NCBI RefSeq assembly: GCF_021729845.1
Contig: NZ_CP063397.1
Span: forward strand, 1,254,001 to 1,318,000
Direction of reading: 5' to 3'
Source of the DNA: Rhizobium sp. SL42
GTDB taxonomy: Bacteria > Pseudomonadota > Alphaproteobacteria > Rhizobiales > Rhizobiaceae
Length of the DNA: 64,000 nt
The notes under the pieces: generated by a model
Told to the model about the DNA's origin: nothing
What the model saw: the letters and a program-made list of their open reading frames with translations, nothing else
Database searches by the model: none
Made by a program: the position numbers and the translations under genes
Shown here: positions 1 through 8,367 of the stretch, one piece after another
Numbering within the stretch: position 1 is the first letter of the stretch
How the letters are laid out: every line of letters begins with the position of its first letter

Positions 1-1
1 G

Positions 2-385
2 GAGGGGGTGCTGCAGGTGCCGATCCACGGCTCGATGCTGCTGTTCGTCGTCGGCGCGGCGCTGCAGCTCGTCGCGACGACCTGCATGGGCATATTCCTA
101 GCAACAGTCGCCGGCTCGATGCCGCAGTTCGGCCTCCTGCTGATGCTGGTGCTGCTGCCGCTGCAGGTCCTGTCCGGCGGCATGACGCCGCGCGAAAGCA
201 TGCCGCCGATCATTCAGGAGATCATGCTGGCCGCGCCCAATACCCATTTTGTCATCATGGCCCAGGCCGTCCTGTTCCGCGGCGCTGGCCTAGATGTCGT
301 CTGGCCCCAGCTCCTGTCGCTGGTCGCCATCGCGACGGTGCTCTTCGTCCTGTCGCTGCGCCGGTTTCGCCGGTTTCTGCGCTAG
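2..385 (+). CDS. ABC-2 type transporter permease, C-terminal part
   Basis: This is the 3' end of a membrane permease whose start lies before the window. About 127 residues are visible. They hold several hydrophobic helices, a conserved ABC-2-type stretch (QVLSGGMTPRESMP) followed by a helix pair, and a basic C-terminus (RRFRRFLR). The pattern fits the YhhJ/YbhR-like permeases that work with an ATPase and a membrane fusion protein to export drugs or hydrophobic compounds across the inner membrane. The substrate cannot be inferred. The partner genes would lie upstream, outside the window. Frame and stop are clear; the subfamily is a judgement from the short C-terminal part only. Confidence 0.75.
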   Translation, partial: EGVLQVPIHGSMLLFVVGAALQLVATTCMGIFLATVAGSMPQFGLLLMLVLLPLQVLSGGMTPRESMPPIIQEIMLAAPNTHFVIMAQAVLFRGAGLDVVWPQLLSLVAIATVLFVLSLRRFRRFLR

Positions 386-474
386 CCGCGGCGCGGCTGG
401 CCATTGCCGGCGCGCGCGAAAAATGCTGAAGCGCCATCTTCAGGGCGCCCGATTCTCTATTTATTGCGGGAAAA

Positions 475-549
475 TGGTGCTGCTAGAGAGATTTGAACTC
501 TCGGCCTCTCCCTTACCAAGGGAGTGCTCTACCCCTGAGCTATAGCAGC
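475..549 (-). tRNA. tRNA-Thr (anticodon GGT)
   Basis: The minus strand folds into a complete cloverleaf. It has a 7-bp acceptor stem (GCTGCTA/TAGCAGC), a D arm, an anticodon stem CTCCC/GGGAG with loop TTGGTAA giving anticodon GGT, and a T arm with TTCAAAT. The 3' CCA is encoded. It lies between the permease gene and the small gene upstream of murA and is part of the chromosomal backbone. Confidence 0.95.
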
Positions 550-714
550 ATCTGGCGAAGCGGAAAGGATCCGCTTCGGAACGAGGGGCCTATTGCCATA
601 GCTTGATGGCGAGTGCAAGCCGCAAATCGAAATAGGCTTGCAAGATTTGTGTTTTGCACCGCCCACCGTGCGAAGTCTCTGGTCAGGAGGCTGGATTTTG
701 GCTATCAGGGCGGC

Positions 715-966
715 ATGAGCGATGATCAGAAAATACCGGAAAACAAGGGCTTTTCCGCCACGGGCGCGAAAAGTCGGCAGGCGGCGGTGGAAAACGGCGA
801 AAAGCCGCAACAGCTAACCGAGGCCGATCATCGCCGTCTGCGGGCGGCCAAGAAGCTCAAGGAAAATCTCCAGCGCCGCAAGCAGCAGCAGCGCGCGCGC
901 CGTGCCGGCGAGGCCGATGACACGGATGGCCTGCCTGCCGCAAATTCGTCCAAACCTGCTGATTAA
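715..966 (+). CDS. Small basic hypothetical protein
   Basis: This 83-residue protein is hydrophilic and rich in Lys, Arg, Gln and Ala. The central part (HRRLRAAKKLKENLQRRKQQQ) is strongly basic and probably a single helix or short coiled coil. The ATG at 715 is preceded by a weak purine stretch (CAGGGCGG). A longer GTG-started form is possible but its extra N-terminus looks unlike coding sequence. It reads in the same direction as murA about 120 bp later. I do not recognise a domain. Similar small charged proteins are common upstream of murA in Rhizobiaceae, as I recall. Confidence 0.55.
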   Translation: MSDDQKIPENKGFSATGAKSRQAAVENGEKPQQLTEADHRRLRAAKKLKENLQRRKQQQRARRAGEADDTDGLPAANSSKPAD

Positions 967-1087
967 AGGCGATTGGGCGCGGCGAATTGAACCGCTGCCG
1001 CTTTTCGTCTACACAGCCATCCTCGCCACTCAGGCGTCATCCCTTATTGTTCAGGAAAGGCGGGCTCTGCCCGTATCGTAGGCTTAT

Positions 1088-2380
1088 ATGGATCGCATCA
1101 GGATTGTCGGCGGCAATGAGCTCAACGGGATCATCCCGATCTCCGGCGCCAAGAATGCGGCCCTGCCGCTGATGATCGCCTCGCTGTTGACCAGTGACAC
1201 GCTGACGCTCGAAAACGTGCCGCATCTGGCCGATGTTGAGCTGCTCCTGCGCATCCTCGGCAACCACGGTGTCGACGTCTCGGTCAACGGCCGCCGCGAG
1301 CACCAGGACGGTTCCTATTCGCGCACGGTGCATTTCACCTGCCGCACGATCGCCGAGACCACCGCGCCTTACGAACTGGTCTCCAAGATGCGCGCCAGCT
1401 TCTGGGTCATCGGTCCGCTGCTTGCGCGTGAAGGCAAGGCCCGCGTCTCGCTGCCCGGCGGCTGCGCCATCGGCACGCGTCCGGTCGATCTTTTCCTCGA
1501 AGGCCTTGCAGCCCTCGGCGCCGAGCTTGAGATCGACAGCGGCTATATCAATGCAACCGCGCCGAAGGGCGGCCTGATCGGGGCCCACTACACCTTCCCG
1601 AAGGTTTCCGTCGGCGCTACCCATGTGATGCTGATGGCGGCATCGCTTGCCCGCGGCACGACCGTGATCGGCAATGCCGCCCGCGAGCCGGAAGTCGTCG
1701 ATCTCGCCAACTGCCTGATCGCTATGGGTGCCAAGATCACCGGCGCCGGCACCTCGACCATCACCATCGAAGGCGTGACCAGCCTGTCGGGCGCCCGCCA
1801 CCGGGTACTGCCGGACCGCATCGAGACCGGCACCTATGCCATGGCGGTCGCCATGACCGGCGGTGACGTGACGCTGGCCGGCACCGACATCACCCTGCTC
1901 GATACGGCAGTCGAGGCGATCCGCCGCGCTGGCGCCGAGCTTGTCGCCGTCGACAACGGCATCCGCGTCATCGGCCATGGCAATGCCATCCGTCCGGTCG
2001 ATATCGTCACCGAGCCTTTCCCCGGCTTCCCGACCGACCTGCAGGCGCAGTTCATGGGCCTGATGACCCGCGCCCAGGGCGTGTCGCATGTCACCGAGAC
2101 GATCTTCGAGAACCGTTTCATGCATGTCCAGGAACTGGCCCGCCTCGGCGCAAAGATCACGCTTTCGGGCCAGACCGCCCGCATCGAGGGCGTCGCCCGC
2201 CTGCGTGGCGCGCCGGTCATGGCAACCGACCTGCGCGCTTCGGTGTCGCTGGTCATTGCCGGCCTTGCCGCCGAAGGCGAGACCATGGTCAGCCGTGTGT
2301 ACCACCTCGATCGCGGCTTCGAGCGCCTGGAAGAAAAGCTCACCCGTTGCGGCGCGGTGGTCGAACGGATCAGCGATTGA
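1088..2380 (+). CDS. murA: UDP-N-acetylglucosamine 1-carboxyvinyltransferase
   Basis: This 430-residue protein catalyses the first committed step of peptidoglycan synthesis in the cytoplasm, transferring enolpyruvate from phosphoenolpyruvate to UDP-GlcNAc. The N-terminus ([14 protein letters not shown]) and the SGAKNAALP stretch are typical of MurA. The catalytic loop reads [15 protein letters not shown] and keeps the cysteine that fosfomycin alkylates. The C-terminal [10 protein letters not shown] and [15 protein letters not shown] blocks are intact, and the length is normal. It stands first in a same-strand run with the DUF2948 gene and hisD, an order seen in Rhizobium and relatives. Confidence 0.97.
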   Translation: MDRIRIVGGNELNGIIPISGAKNAALPLMIASLLTSDTLTLENVPHLADVELLLRILGNHGVDVSVNGRREHQDGSYSRTVHFTCRTIAETTAPYELVSKMRASFWVIGPLLAREGKARVSLPGGCAIGTRPVDLFLEGLAALGAELEIDSGYINATAPKGGLIGAHYTFPKVSVGATHVMLMAASLARGTTVIGNAAREPEVVDLANCLIAMGAKITGAGTSTITIEGVTSLSGARHRVLPDRIETGTYAMAVAMTGGDVTLAGTDITLLDTAVEAIRRAGAELVAVDNGIRVIGHGNAIRPVDIVTEPFPGFPTDLQAQFMGLMTRAQGVSHVTETIFENRFMHVQELARLGAKITLSGQTARIEGVARLRGAPVMATDLRASVSLVIAGLAAEGETMVSRVYHLDRGFERLEEKLTRCGAVVERISD

Positions 2381-2515
2381 TCGGGCCCTAGTCTTTTTGC
2401 CCGGTTGCCACTGGACAAGCGGCAACCTATGTCAAAAGGATGTGAGGCAGTCGCAGGATGGAACCGGCCGCAATGGCCCGCCGCCTGGGACTGCCGGTTG
2501 ATACGGGCAGGGTAC

Positions 2516-2953
2516 ATGACGGATTTGAAGCTTCTGGCGCTTGATACGGATGATCTCTCGATCATTTCCGCCCATATGCAGGATGCGGTGTTCAAGGCGG
2601 GAGACCTGGCCTTTGCCCCGCGTCCGGGCCTGTTTTCCCTGACGGTCAATCGTTTCGTCTGGGAAAAGGCCGACCGCTCTGCCAAGAGCTATGAGCGCCA
2701 CCGCGCGGTGCTCGGTTTCAAGCGGGTCTCGGCCGTGCGTTCGATCGGCTTTGACCGCAGCGGCGCCGACGAGGTCCTGTCGCTGCTGGCCATCCGCTTT
2801 GTCGCCAGGGGCGAGGGGCCCGATGGCGTCATCGAACTGGTTCTGTCGGGTTCCGGCATGATCGCGCTCGAGGTCGAGTGTATCGAGGCACAGCTGACCG
2901 ATACCGGCGGCGCCTGGGGCACGGGGTCAAGACCGGACCACAAGGCCGACTGA
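2516..2953 (+). CDS. DUF2948 family protein
   Basis: This 145-residue cytoplasmic protein lies between murA and hisD. The sequence MTDLKLLALDTDDLSIIS and a later block ending ALEVECIEAQLTD match the DUF2948 family, which is widespread in Rhizobiales and of unknown function. I chose the ATG at 2516, preceded by GGGCAGGG, over a longer frame from 2405 because the conserved family start coincides with it. The end of the coding region passes into a short set of degenerate repeats. The neighbour order is conserved, but it gives no firm functional clue. Confidence 0.85.
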   Translation: MTDLKLLALDTDDLSIISAHMQDAVFKAGDLAFAPRPGLFSLTVNRFVWEKADRSAKSYERHRAVLGFKRVSAVRSIGFDRSGADEVLSLLAIRFVARGEGPDGVIELVLSGSGMIALEVECIEAQLTDTGGAWGTGSRPDHKAD

Positions 2954-3034
2954 AAAGGCAAGGTGGACTGAAAAAGGGCCGACTGAAAAAGACTGCCCGA
3001 ACAAGGTTGCCAGAACAAGGCTGACCGAACGAGG
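2944..3034. repeat. Degenerate short tandem repeats after the DUF2948 gene
   Basis: Two sets of imperfect direct repeats run through the DUF2948 stop codon into the hisD leader. The first is three copies of a 15-16 bp unit like GGCCGACTGAAAAAGG. The second is three copies of a 13-14 bp unit like CCGAACAAGGTTG. They are visible directly; no function is known to me. Confidence 0.7.
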
Positions 3035-3089
3035 CATCGACGGTGCGTGCCGGGAAACCGGTTGTGATGTGAGAAGGAAGAGTGGGGAC

Positions 3090-4388
3090 GTGGCAATCTG
3101 GCTGGATCAGGCTTCGGGCGATTTCGAGACGCGCTTTGCCGCATTTCTGACGACCAAGCGGGAAGTCTCCGACGACGTCAATGACGTGGTGCGCACGATC
3201 ATCGACGATGTGCGCGCCCGCGGGGATGCAGCGCTTGCCGAATATTCGCGCCGCTTCGACGGCATCGATTTCGCCGACGTGGCGATGCGCGTGACCGAAG
3301 CCGAGATCGCTGAGGCAACAGCCGGCGTAGCACCGGAACTGCTCGATGCCCTGAAGCTCGCCGCCGAGCGCATCGAGCGCCATCACGCCCGCCAGATGCC
3401 GAAGGACGATATCTACGAGGATGCGATCGGCGTCGGTCTCGGCTCGCGCTGGACCGCGATCGACGCCGTCGGCCTTTATGTGCCGGGCGGTACCGCAAGC
3501 TATCCGAGTTCGGTACTGATGAACGCGCTGCCGGCCAAGGTTGCCGGCGTGCCGCGTGTCGTCATGGTCGTGCCGGCCTCCGGCGGAATCATCAACCCGA
3601 CCGTGCTGGCGGCAGCCCAGATCGCCGGCGTCACGGAGATATACAGGATCGGCGGCGCCCAGGCGGTGGCCGCTCTCGCTTACGGCACCGAGACGATCGC
3701 GCCGGTCGCCAAGATCGTCGGCCCGGGCAATGCCTATGTAGCCGCCGCCAAGCGCCAGGTCTTCGGCACGGTCGGCATCGACATGATCGCCGGACCCTCC
3801 GAAGTGCTGGTGATCGCCGACAGCGACAACAATCCCGACTGGCTGGCCGCCGATCTTCTCGCCCAGGCCGAACACGATCCCGGCGCCCAGTCGATCCTGA
3901 TGACCGACGATGCGGATTTCGGCAGGGCGGTGGAGGCGGCCGTCGAGCGCCAGCTGAAATCGCTGAGCCGCGCCGAAACGGCAGCGGCGAGCTGGCGCGA
4001 CTTCGGCGCGATCATCAAGGTCGAGAGCATCGCGGCCTCGGTTCCGCTCGCCAATCGCATCGCCGCGGAACATCTGGAACTGGCCGTGGCCGATGCCGAG
4101 CCGCTGATCAAGGCGATCCGCAATGCCGGTGCGATCTTTGTCGGACGCCATACGCCGGAAGTGATCGGCGACTATGTCGGCGGATCAAACCATGTCCTGC
4201 CGACGGCGCGGTCCGCCCGCTTCTCCTCGGGTCTTTCGGTGCTCGACTATGTCAAGCGCACGTCGATCCTGAGGCTCGGTGCCGAACAGCTCCGGCAACT
4301 GGCGCCGGCGGCGATCGCGCTGGCGAAATCGGAAGGCCTCGACGCGCATGCGCGGTCGGTGGCGATCCGCCTCAATCTCGAAGGGTGA
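3090..4388 (+). CDS. hisD: Histidinol dehydrogenase
   Basis: This NAD-dependent zinc enzyme performs the last two oxidations of histidine biosynthesis, from L-histidinol to L-histidine. The 432-residue product contains the family blocks YVPGGTASYPSSVLM, GPGNAYVAAAKRQVFG, DMIAGPSEVLVIAD and AEHLELAVAD, which hold cofactor and active-site residues. I prefer the GTG at 3090, because the purine stretch GAAGGAAGAGTGGGG lies just upstream and homologues start with an equivalent MAIxLDQ. The alternative start at 3069 would add seven non-conserved residues. The UPF0262 gene follows after three bases, so the two are probably co-transcribed. Confidence 0.96.
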   Translation: MAIWLDQASGDFETRFAAFLTTKREVSDDVNDVVRTIIDDVRARGDAALAEYSRRFDGIDFADVAMRVTEAEIAEATAGVAPELLDALKLAAERIERHHARQMPKDDIYEDAIGVGLGSRWTAIDAVGLYVPGGTASYPSSVLMNALPAKVAGVPRVVMVVPASGGIINPTVLAAAQIAGVTEIYRIGGAQAVAALAYGTETIAPVAKIVGPGNAYVAAAKRQVFGTVGIDMIAGPSEVLVIADSDNNPDWLAADLLAQAEHDPGAQSILMTDDADFGRAVEAAVERQLKSLSRAETAAASWRDFGAIIKVESIAASVPLANRIAAEHLELAVADAEPLIKAIRNAGAIFVGRHTPEVIGDYVGGSNHVLPTARSARFSSGLSVLDYVKRTSILRLGAEQLRQLAPAAIALAKSEGLDAHARSVAIRLNLEG

Positions 4389-4391
4389 GCC

Positions 4392-4865
4392 ATGGCCGAC
4401 GGCGTCTTCCGGCTCTGCGATGTCGTGCTGGACGAGACCATCGGCCGGTCGACCCCTGACGTCGAGCATGAGCGCGCGGTGGCGATCTTCGACCTGATCG
4501 AGGAGAATTCGTTCGAGCCCGCCGGCCATCCGGGCGGACCCTACAAGCTGTTGCTGTCGCTGGTCGACAGCAAGCTGGTCTTCTCGATCAAGACTGAGGC
4601 CGGCGCCGATGTTGCCACCCATATCCTGTCGCTCACGCCCTTCCGCCGGATCATCAAGGACTATTTCATGATCTGCGAAAGCTATTACGAGGCGATCCGT
4701 TCCTCGACGCCGTCGCAGATCGAGGCGATCGACATGGGCCGCCGCGGCATCCATAATGACGGCTCGCAGACGCTGATGGATCGGCTGTCCGGCAAGATCA
4801 GGATCGATTTCGACACTGCGCGGCGGCTGTTCACGCTGGTCTGCGTGCTCTACTGGCGCGGCTGA
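4392..4865 (+). CDS. UPF0262 family protein
   Basis: The 157-residue product matches the UPF0262 family of alphaproteobacteria throughout. Diagnostic stretches include [20 protein letters not shown] near the N-terminus, [19 protein letters not shown] in the middle, and [13 protein letters not shown] towards the end. The function is unknown. It sits three bases after hisD and four bases before the phosphatase gene, so the three probably form one transcript. Confidence 0.92.
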   Translation: MADGVFRLCDVVLDETIGRSTPDVEHERAVAIFDLIEENSFEPAGHPGGPYKLLLSLVDSKLVFSIKTEAGADVATHILSLTPFRRIIKDYFMICESYYEAIRSSTPSQIEAIDMGRRGIHNDGSQTLMDRLSGKIRIDFDTARRLFTLVCVLYWRG

Positions 4866-4869
4866 CGTC

Positions 4870-5370
4870 ATGGTGTCACACCAGCCGGACAAGACGGATC
4901 TGCCGGGTGATGACGATCACCACAGTCCGGACGCCCAAAAAGCGTCGGGCCTGCCGGGTTCCATCCTCTTTGTCTGCGGCATGAATGTCATTCGCTCGCC
5001 GATCGCCGAGGCGCTGGCGCGGGCGCTTCTGCCGTCCGGCATCTATATCGCGTCCGCCGGCGTCAAGCGCGGCGAGCGGGATGCCTTTGTCGATGCGGTG
5101 CTTGACGAAGAGGGGCTGAGCCTCGGTCGCCGCCAGCCGCAGACGCTGGAGGATCTCGAGGATGACTATTTCGATCTTGTCGTGACCCTGTCGCCGGAAG
5201 CTCATCACGCAGCCCTTGAGCTGACCCGCGCCAGCGCCGTCGAGGTGGTCTACTGGCCGACGCCGGACCCGACCGGAACGACGGGCACGCGCGCGCAGAT
5301 CCTCGACGCCTACCGCGATGTGCGCGACCGGCTGAAACGCCATATCACGGACGGCTTTGTCAGCCCCTAG
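4870..5370 (+). CDS. Low-molecular-weight phosphatase family protein
   Basis: This 166-residue protein belongs to the low-molecular-weight protein-tyrosine phosphatase/arsenate reductase-like family. The phosphate-binding loop reads CGMNVIRSPIAEA (C-x5-R-S), which keeps the nucleophilic Cys and the Arg. The late acid motif appears as WPTPDPTG, supplying the general-acid Asp. An extra N-terminal tail of about 30 polar residues precedes the core. It follows the UPF0262 gene by four bases and is probably in the hisD operon. The substrate is unknown. Arsenate reduction is less likely, because the other cysteines of that class are not evident. Confidence 0.88.
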   Translation: MVSHQPDKTDLPGDDDHHSPDAQKASGLPGSILFVCGMNVIRSPIAEALARALLPSGIYIASAGVKRGERDAFVDAVLDEEGLSLGRRQPQTLEDLEDDYFDLVVTLSPEAHHAALELTRASAVEVVYWPTPDPTGTTGTRAQILDAYRDVRDRLKRHITDGFVSP

Positions 5371-5616
5371 CGACCGTGGCGAGCCAAGTATCGAAAGCTG
5401 GGCAGGTCCGGATCCGGCCACGCCGTCACGCAAACGCAAAGCATGGCTTCCCTTTGCAGGCCGATCGCACTAAAAGCCCCTCAACGGCTGCGCGCGAAAC
5501 AAATTCCGAAAGCCTGATCGACTAGGTTCACAAAGCCCCGGCGATTGTGTAGTTTCCGCGCACATTTTTAAGGGGGCTTGTGCCCCTAGTCTAAACTCAA
5601 GGAAGACAACCGCTCA

Positions 5617-5835
5617 ATGGCTAAAGAAGAAGTCCTCGAATTTCCAGGCGTCGTCACGGAACTCCTGCCGAACGCAACGTTCCGGGTGAAGCTCGAAAAC
5701 GAGCACGAGATCATCGCCCACACCGCCGGCCGCATGCGCAAGAACCGTATCCGCGTTCTCGCCGGCGACAAGGTGCTGGTGGAAATGACTCCCTACGACC
5801 TGACCAAGGGCCGTATCACCTACCGCTTCAAGTAA
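5617..5835 (+). CDS. infA: Translation initiation factor IF-1
   Basis: The 72-residue product has the standard length and sequence of bacterial IF-1, a single OB-fold. Conserved parts are [36 protein letters not shown] and [12 protein letters not shown]. It binds the ribosomal A site during initiation. A purine-rich AAGGAAG lies about 11 bases before the ATG. The gene is followed by maf after 26 bases, the usual rhizobial order infA-maf-yacG. The 246 bp upstream have no gene and presumably contain its promoter, though I cannot identify one with confidence. Confidence 0.98.
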   Translation: MAKEEVLEFPGVVTELLPNATFRVKLENEHEIIAHTAGRMRKNRIRVLAGDKVLVEMTPYDLTKGRITYRFK

Positions 5836-5861
5836 GGCGTGACGGTCGGTCGCGAGGGGCC

Positions 5862-6482
5862 ATGGAACTGAGACAGAAGCTGATATTGGCCTCCGGGTCG
5901 CCGCGCCGCCTGGACCTGCTGAAGCAGGCCGGCATCGAGCCCGCGCGGCTGATGCCGATGGATCTCGACGAGACCCCGCAGAAATCCGAGCATCCGCGCT
6001 CGCTCGCCCGCAGGCTTGCCGCCGACAAGGCGAAAGCCGCCCATGAGGTGACAAGGCAGGATCTCGCCTGGAAGGACGGCTATGTTCTCGCGGCCGATAC
6101 GGTCGTGGCCGTCGGACGGCGCATTCTGCCCAAGGCGGAATACATGGAAGAGGCGTCCTCCGCGCTGCATCTCCTGTCCGGCCGCAGTCACTGGGTGTTC
6201 ACCGGCGTCTGCCTGATCGCACCCGACGGCAAGCTGCGCCAGAAGATCGTCGAGACCAAGGTCCGCTTCAAGCGGCTTTCCGGCTATGACATCGAATGTT
6301 ATCTCGCCTCCGGCCAATGGCGCGGCAAGGCGGGTGCTTATGCGATCCAGGGCATTGCCGGCACCTTCGTGCAGAAACTCGTCGGCTCCTATACCAATGT
6401 CGTCGGCCTGCCGCTGTTCGAGACCATGCAGATGCTGGCCGGCGAGGGCTATGACGTGCATGCCGGCTGGACGGAGGGCTGA
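5862..6482 (+). CDS. maf: Maf family nucleotide pyrophosphatase
   Basis: This 206-residue protein hydrolyses non-canonical or modified nucleoside triphosphates to monophosphates in the cytoplasm. Family signatures are clear: [19 protein letters not shown] at the N-terminus, the central [15 protein letters not shown], and [13 protein letters not shown] near the C-terminus. The ATG at 5862 is preceded by GCGAGGGG. It lies between infA and yacG. The sequence has the tyrosine/alanine GAYAIQG form typical of dTTP/UTP-type Maf enzymes, but substrate preference is an inference. Confidence 0.93.
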   Translation: MELRQKLILASGSPRRLDLLKQAGIEPARLMPMDLDETPQKSEHPRSLARRLAADKAKAAHEVTRQDLAWKDGYVLAADTVVAVGRRILPKAEYMEEASSALHLLSGRSHWVFTGVCLIAPDGKLRQKIVETKVRFKRLSGYDIECYLASGQWRGKAGAYAIQGIAGTFVQKLVGSYTNVVGLPLFETMQMLAGEGYDVHAGWTEG

Positions 6483-6485
6483 TCC

Positions 6486-6698
6486 ATGGGCGATGACCAG
6501 ACCCCGCGCGTGGCCAAGGTCGAGCCGCTGCGCAAGGCGTTGCCATGCCCGGAATGCAAGCGCCCGTCGGTCCGGGAGCACTATCCGTTCTGCTCGGACC
6601 GCTGCCGCAATCTCGACCTGTCGCGCTGGCTGAAAGGCTCCTATGCCATTCCGGTGGTCGAGGACGAATCCAAGGCGGACGAGGACGACTACCGCTGA
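6486..6698 (+). CDS. yacG: DNA gyrase inhibitor YacG (zinc-binding)
   Basis: This 70-residue protein carries the YacG zinc ribbon. The first pair is CPECKRP and the second is CSDRCRNLDLSRWL, giving four cysteine ligands. E. coli YacG binds GyrB and inhibits gyrase. The acidic C-terminal tail (DESKADEDDY) is usual for the family. It starts three bases after maf and is probably co-transcribed with it. Confidence 0.93.
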   Translation: MGDDQTPRVAKVEPLRKALPCPECKRPSVREHYPFCSDRCRNLDLSRWLKGSYAIPVVEDESKADEDDYR

Positions 6699-6795
6699 TC
6701 GCGATCTCCACCGCCCGCGCCTTTGTTGCGATCCCCTTGTTTGAATTGAATTTTCTGCCTTTTTCACATCTTCTTCAAAAAAGTGCCGCAAGGCG

Positions 6796-6823
6796 CTGGA
6801 CATGGCCGAACAAGATGTTATAA
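6796..6823 (+). promoter_or_regulatory. Possible promoter of tRNA-Phe
   Basis: CTGGAC at 6796-6801 and TTATAA at 6818-6823 are separated by 16 bases, resembling a rhizobial housekeeping promoter about 70 bases before the tRNA. This is pattern matching only. Confidence 0.35.
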
Positions 6824-6896
6824 CCCCGCTCGCTCCCGGGGAAATACCCCGGCGGTTTCGATCAGAAACCGGCAGGCTTTGTCAAAAAGCCGAGAT

Positions 6897-6972
6897 GCCC
6901 GGATAGCTCAGTTGGTAGAGCAGCGGATTGAAAATCCGCGTGTCGGTGGTTCAAATCCGCCTCCGGGCACCA
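6897..6972 (+). tRNA. tRNA-Phe (anticodon GAA)
   Basis: A full cloverleaf is visible: acceptor GCCCGGA/TCCGGGC, D arm, anticodon stem GCGGA/TCCGC with loop TTGAAAA (anticodon GAA), T arm GGTGG-TTCAAAT-CCGCC, and an encoded CCA. The integrase gene ends 70 bases downstream and points towards it, so the 3' half of this tRNA is the likely attachment site (attL) of the following element. The tRNA itself is intact. Confidence 0.97.
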
Positions 6973-7042
6973 TTCTAAGTCCTTGATGTGTCTATGTTTT
7001 TCGGACATTTCTCAACTCCTTGAATTATCGGGTTTGACACTT

Positions 7043-8134
7043 TCAGCCGCCCGGTTTGACAACTCTCGTTTTCCGTTTGTTCAGTTCTTCCCCGAAATCG
7101 GCAACGACCGAGGTCGCTTGCCGGGTCATGTCGGCGCGTCTTGAATAGTGCTTCGCCATCGCCTCCGTGGCGTGGCCGAGCACCAGCGCGATTGTACCGT
7201 GGTCTCTCCCCATCTCGGCCAGAATGGTCGCAACCGTGTGCCTTAGCCCCTTCAACGTCAGACCCGGTTGGACGGCGCCATCCGCTTCGAGCTTGCCCTT
7301 CAGCTTGATCCAGTTCGTACTGAAGCCGTGATAGGTCCAGGGTAGGCCACGGCTATTGGCGCAGAGCGTTACGGCGTCGTGTTGAGGGGCCGCTGCCATT
7401 GCCTCGGCGACCGGTTCGAACAGTGGCAGGTAGATTGGCCGTCCGGTCTTGTTGCGACGGGTGTCCAGCCCCGCATCCGAGATCGCCGACCGCGGTAGGC
7501 CAAGCGCATCCTGCGGATCGAGCGCGTAGAACATCATCAGCGCGATCGGTAGCTTCATGTGGGATGGAAGTGCCGCGAGCACCGTTTCGCGCTCAGCGTC
7601 CGTCCAGGGCCTGTTGGCGTCGGGCAGAGACTTTGGACGTCGGGACGGCTTTACCCGGGATGCCGGGTTGTCTTTGGTATAGCCATACTCGATACCCCAG
7701 TCGAAGATCACCGATAATACTGAGCGGACATAGTTCGCGAAACGGAACTTGCGCTGCTCAAGTGCCCTGTCGCGGATCTTGGCGATCAGCGGTGGATTGA
7801 ACCGATCAAGTGGCGTGTCCTCGATTGCCTGGAGGTAATCGAAGCAGTTCTGGTAGTCGGCACGTGTTCGGGGCGCCAGTTCGGATCTGAAACGGACGCT
7901 ATCCCGGTAGCGCGTGATCAGCATGCCGAGCGTGCCAGGCTTTGCCTGCTTCTCTGCCAGAAGCTCGTTGATCCTGTGGAGCTCCATGTCGAAGGACAAA
8001 GTGTAGGGTTCGAACTTTCGGCAGTCCACCTTGTGGCGAGATTTGCGGTGGTAGCATCGCCAGTTGCCGTCCTTGTCGCGGAAGATCTGCCAGCCCTTGT
8101 ATTTGTTGGTGCGTCTTTCTCTCCCCGTCGTCAT
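7043..8134 (-). CDS. Tyrosine recombinase (integrase)
   Basis: This 363-residue protein has the layout of a phage/ICE-type integrase. An N-terminal DNA-binding segment is followed by a SAM-like core-binding domain (TLGMLITRYRDSVRF) and a C-terminal catalytic domain. The second catalytic Arg lies in TLKGLRHTVA, the GH box is LVLGHAT, and the tyrosine nucleophile is in AKHYSRRAD. Where the first catalytic Arg is expected, the sequence is YALDPQDALGL, with no Arg. The gene lies 70 bases from tRNA-Phe and ends facing it, so it probably integrates the element at that tRNA. It overlaps the upstream excisionase-like gene by four bases. A neighbouring direct repeat GGTTTGACA (7031, 7053) could be an arm-type site. 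Confidence 0.9.
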   Translation of the reverse strand: MTTGRERRTNKYKGWQIFRDKDGNWRCYHRKSRHKVDCRKFEPYTLSFDMELHRINELLAEKQAKPGTLGMLITRYRDSVRFRSELAPRTRADYQNCFDYLQAIEDTPLDRFNPPLIAKIRDRALEQRKFRFANYVRSVLSVIFDWGIEYGYTKDNPASRVKPSRRPKSLPDANRPWTDAERETVLAALPSHMKLPIALMMFYALDPQDALGLPRSAISDAGLDTRRNKTGRPIYLPLFEPVAEAMAAAPQHDAVTLCANSRGLPWTYHGFSTNWIKLKGKLEADGAVQPGLTLKGLRHTVATILAEMGRDHGTIALVLGHATEAMAKHYSRRADMTRQATSVVADFGEELNKRKTRVVKPGG

Positions 8135-8367
8135 CCGAGTCGCCCCACGATTTCACTGTCGGGATCGGGATGACCCTGCTTCAGGTGATCAAGCCACTGG
8201 TCGAGGTCCCGGATGTCATAGCGCTCGTCGCCCTCGGCTAACGCAACGGGCCTTACAGAGCAGATCCGGTTGAAGCGCTTGAGCGGGATGCCGATGTAAT
8301 CGGCGGCCTGCCGTATCGACATCATGCGGGGCTGGACGACTTTTATGTTCAACATGGCGTTCGTCAT
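8131..8367 (-). CDS. Excisionase-like small DNA-binding protein
   Basis: This 78-residue protein has a helix-turn-helix of the AlpA/excisionase type near the start (MMSIRQAADYIGIPLKRFNR), followed by a wing-like acidic segment. Its end overlaps the integrase start by four bases, so the two are translationally coupled. Small proteins of this type usually direct excision or regulate int. No biochemical specificity can be read from the sequence. The ATG at 8367 is preferred, but one four codons later is possible. Confidence 0.72.
   Translation of the reverse strand: MTNAMLNIKVVQPRMMSIRQAADYIGIPLKRFNRICSVRPVALAEGDERYDIRDLDQWLDHLKQGHPDPDSEIVGRLG

Noticed and set aside
1037..2425. A 462-codon frame opposite murA
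   Set aside because: It is the GC-rich antisense shadow of a well-conserved gene.
2829..4151. A 440-codon frame opposite hisD
   Set aside because: It is an antisense shadow with low-complexity His/Arg/Asp-rich translation and no family match.
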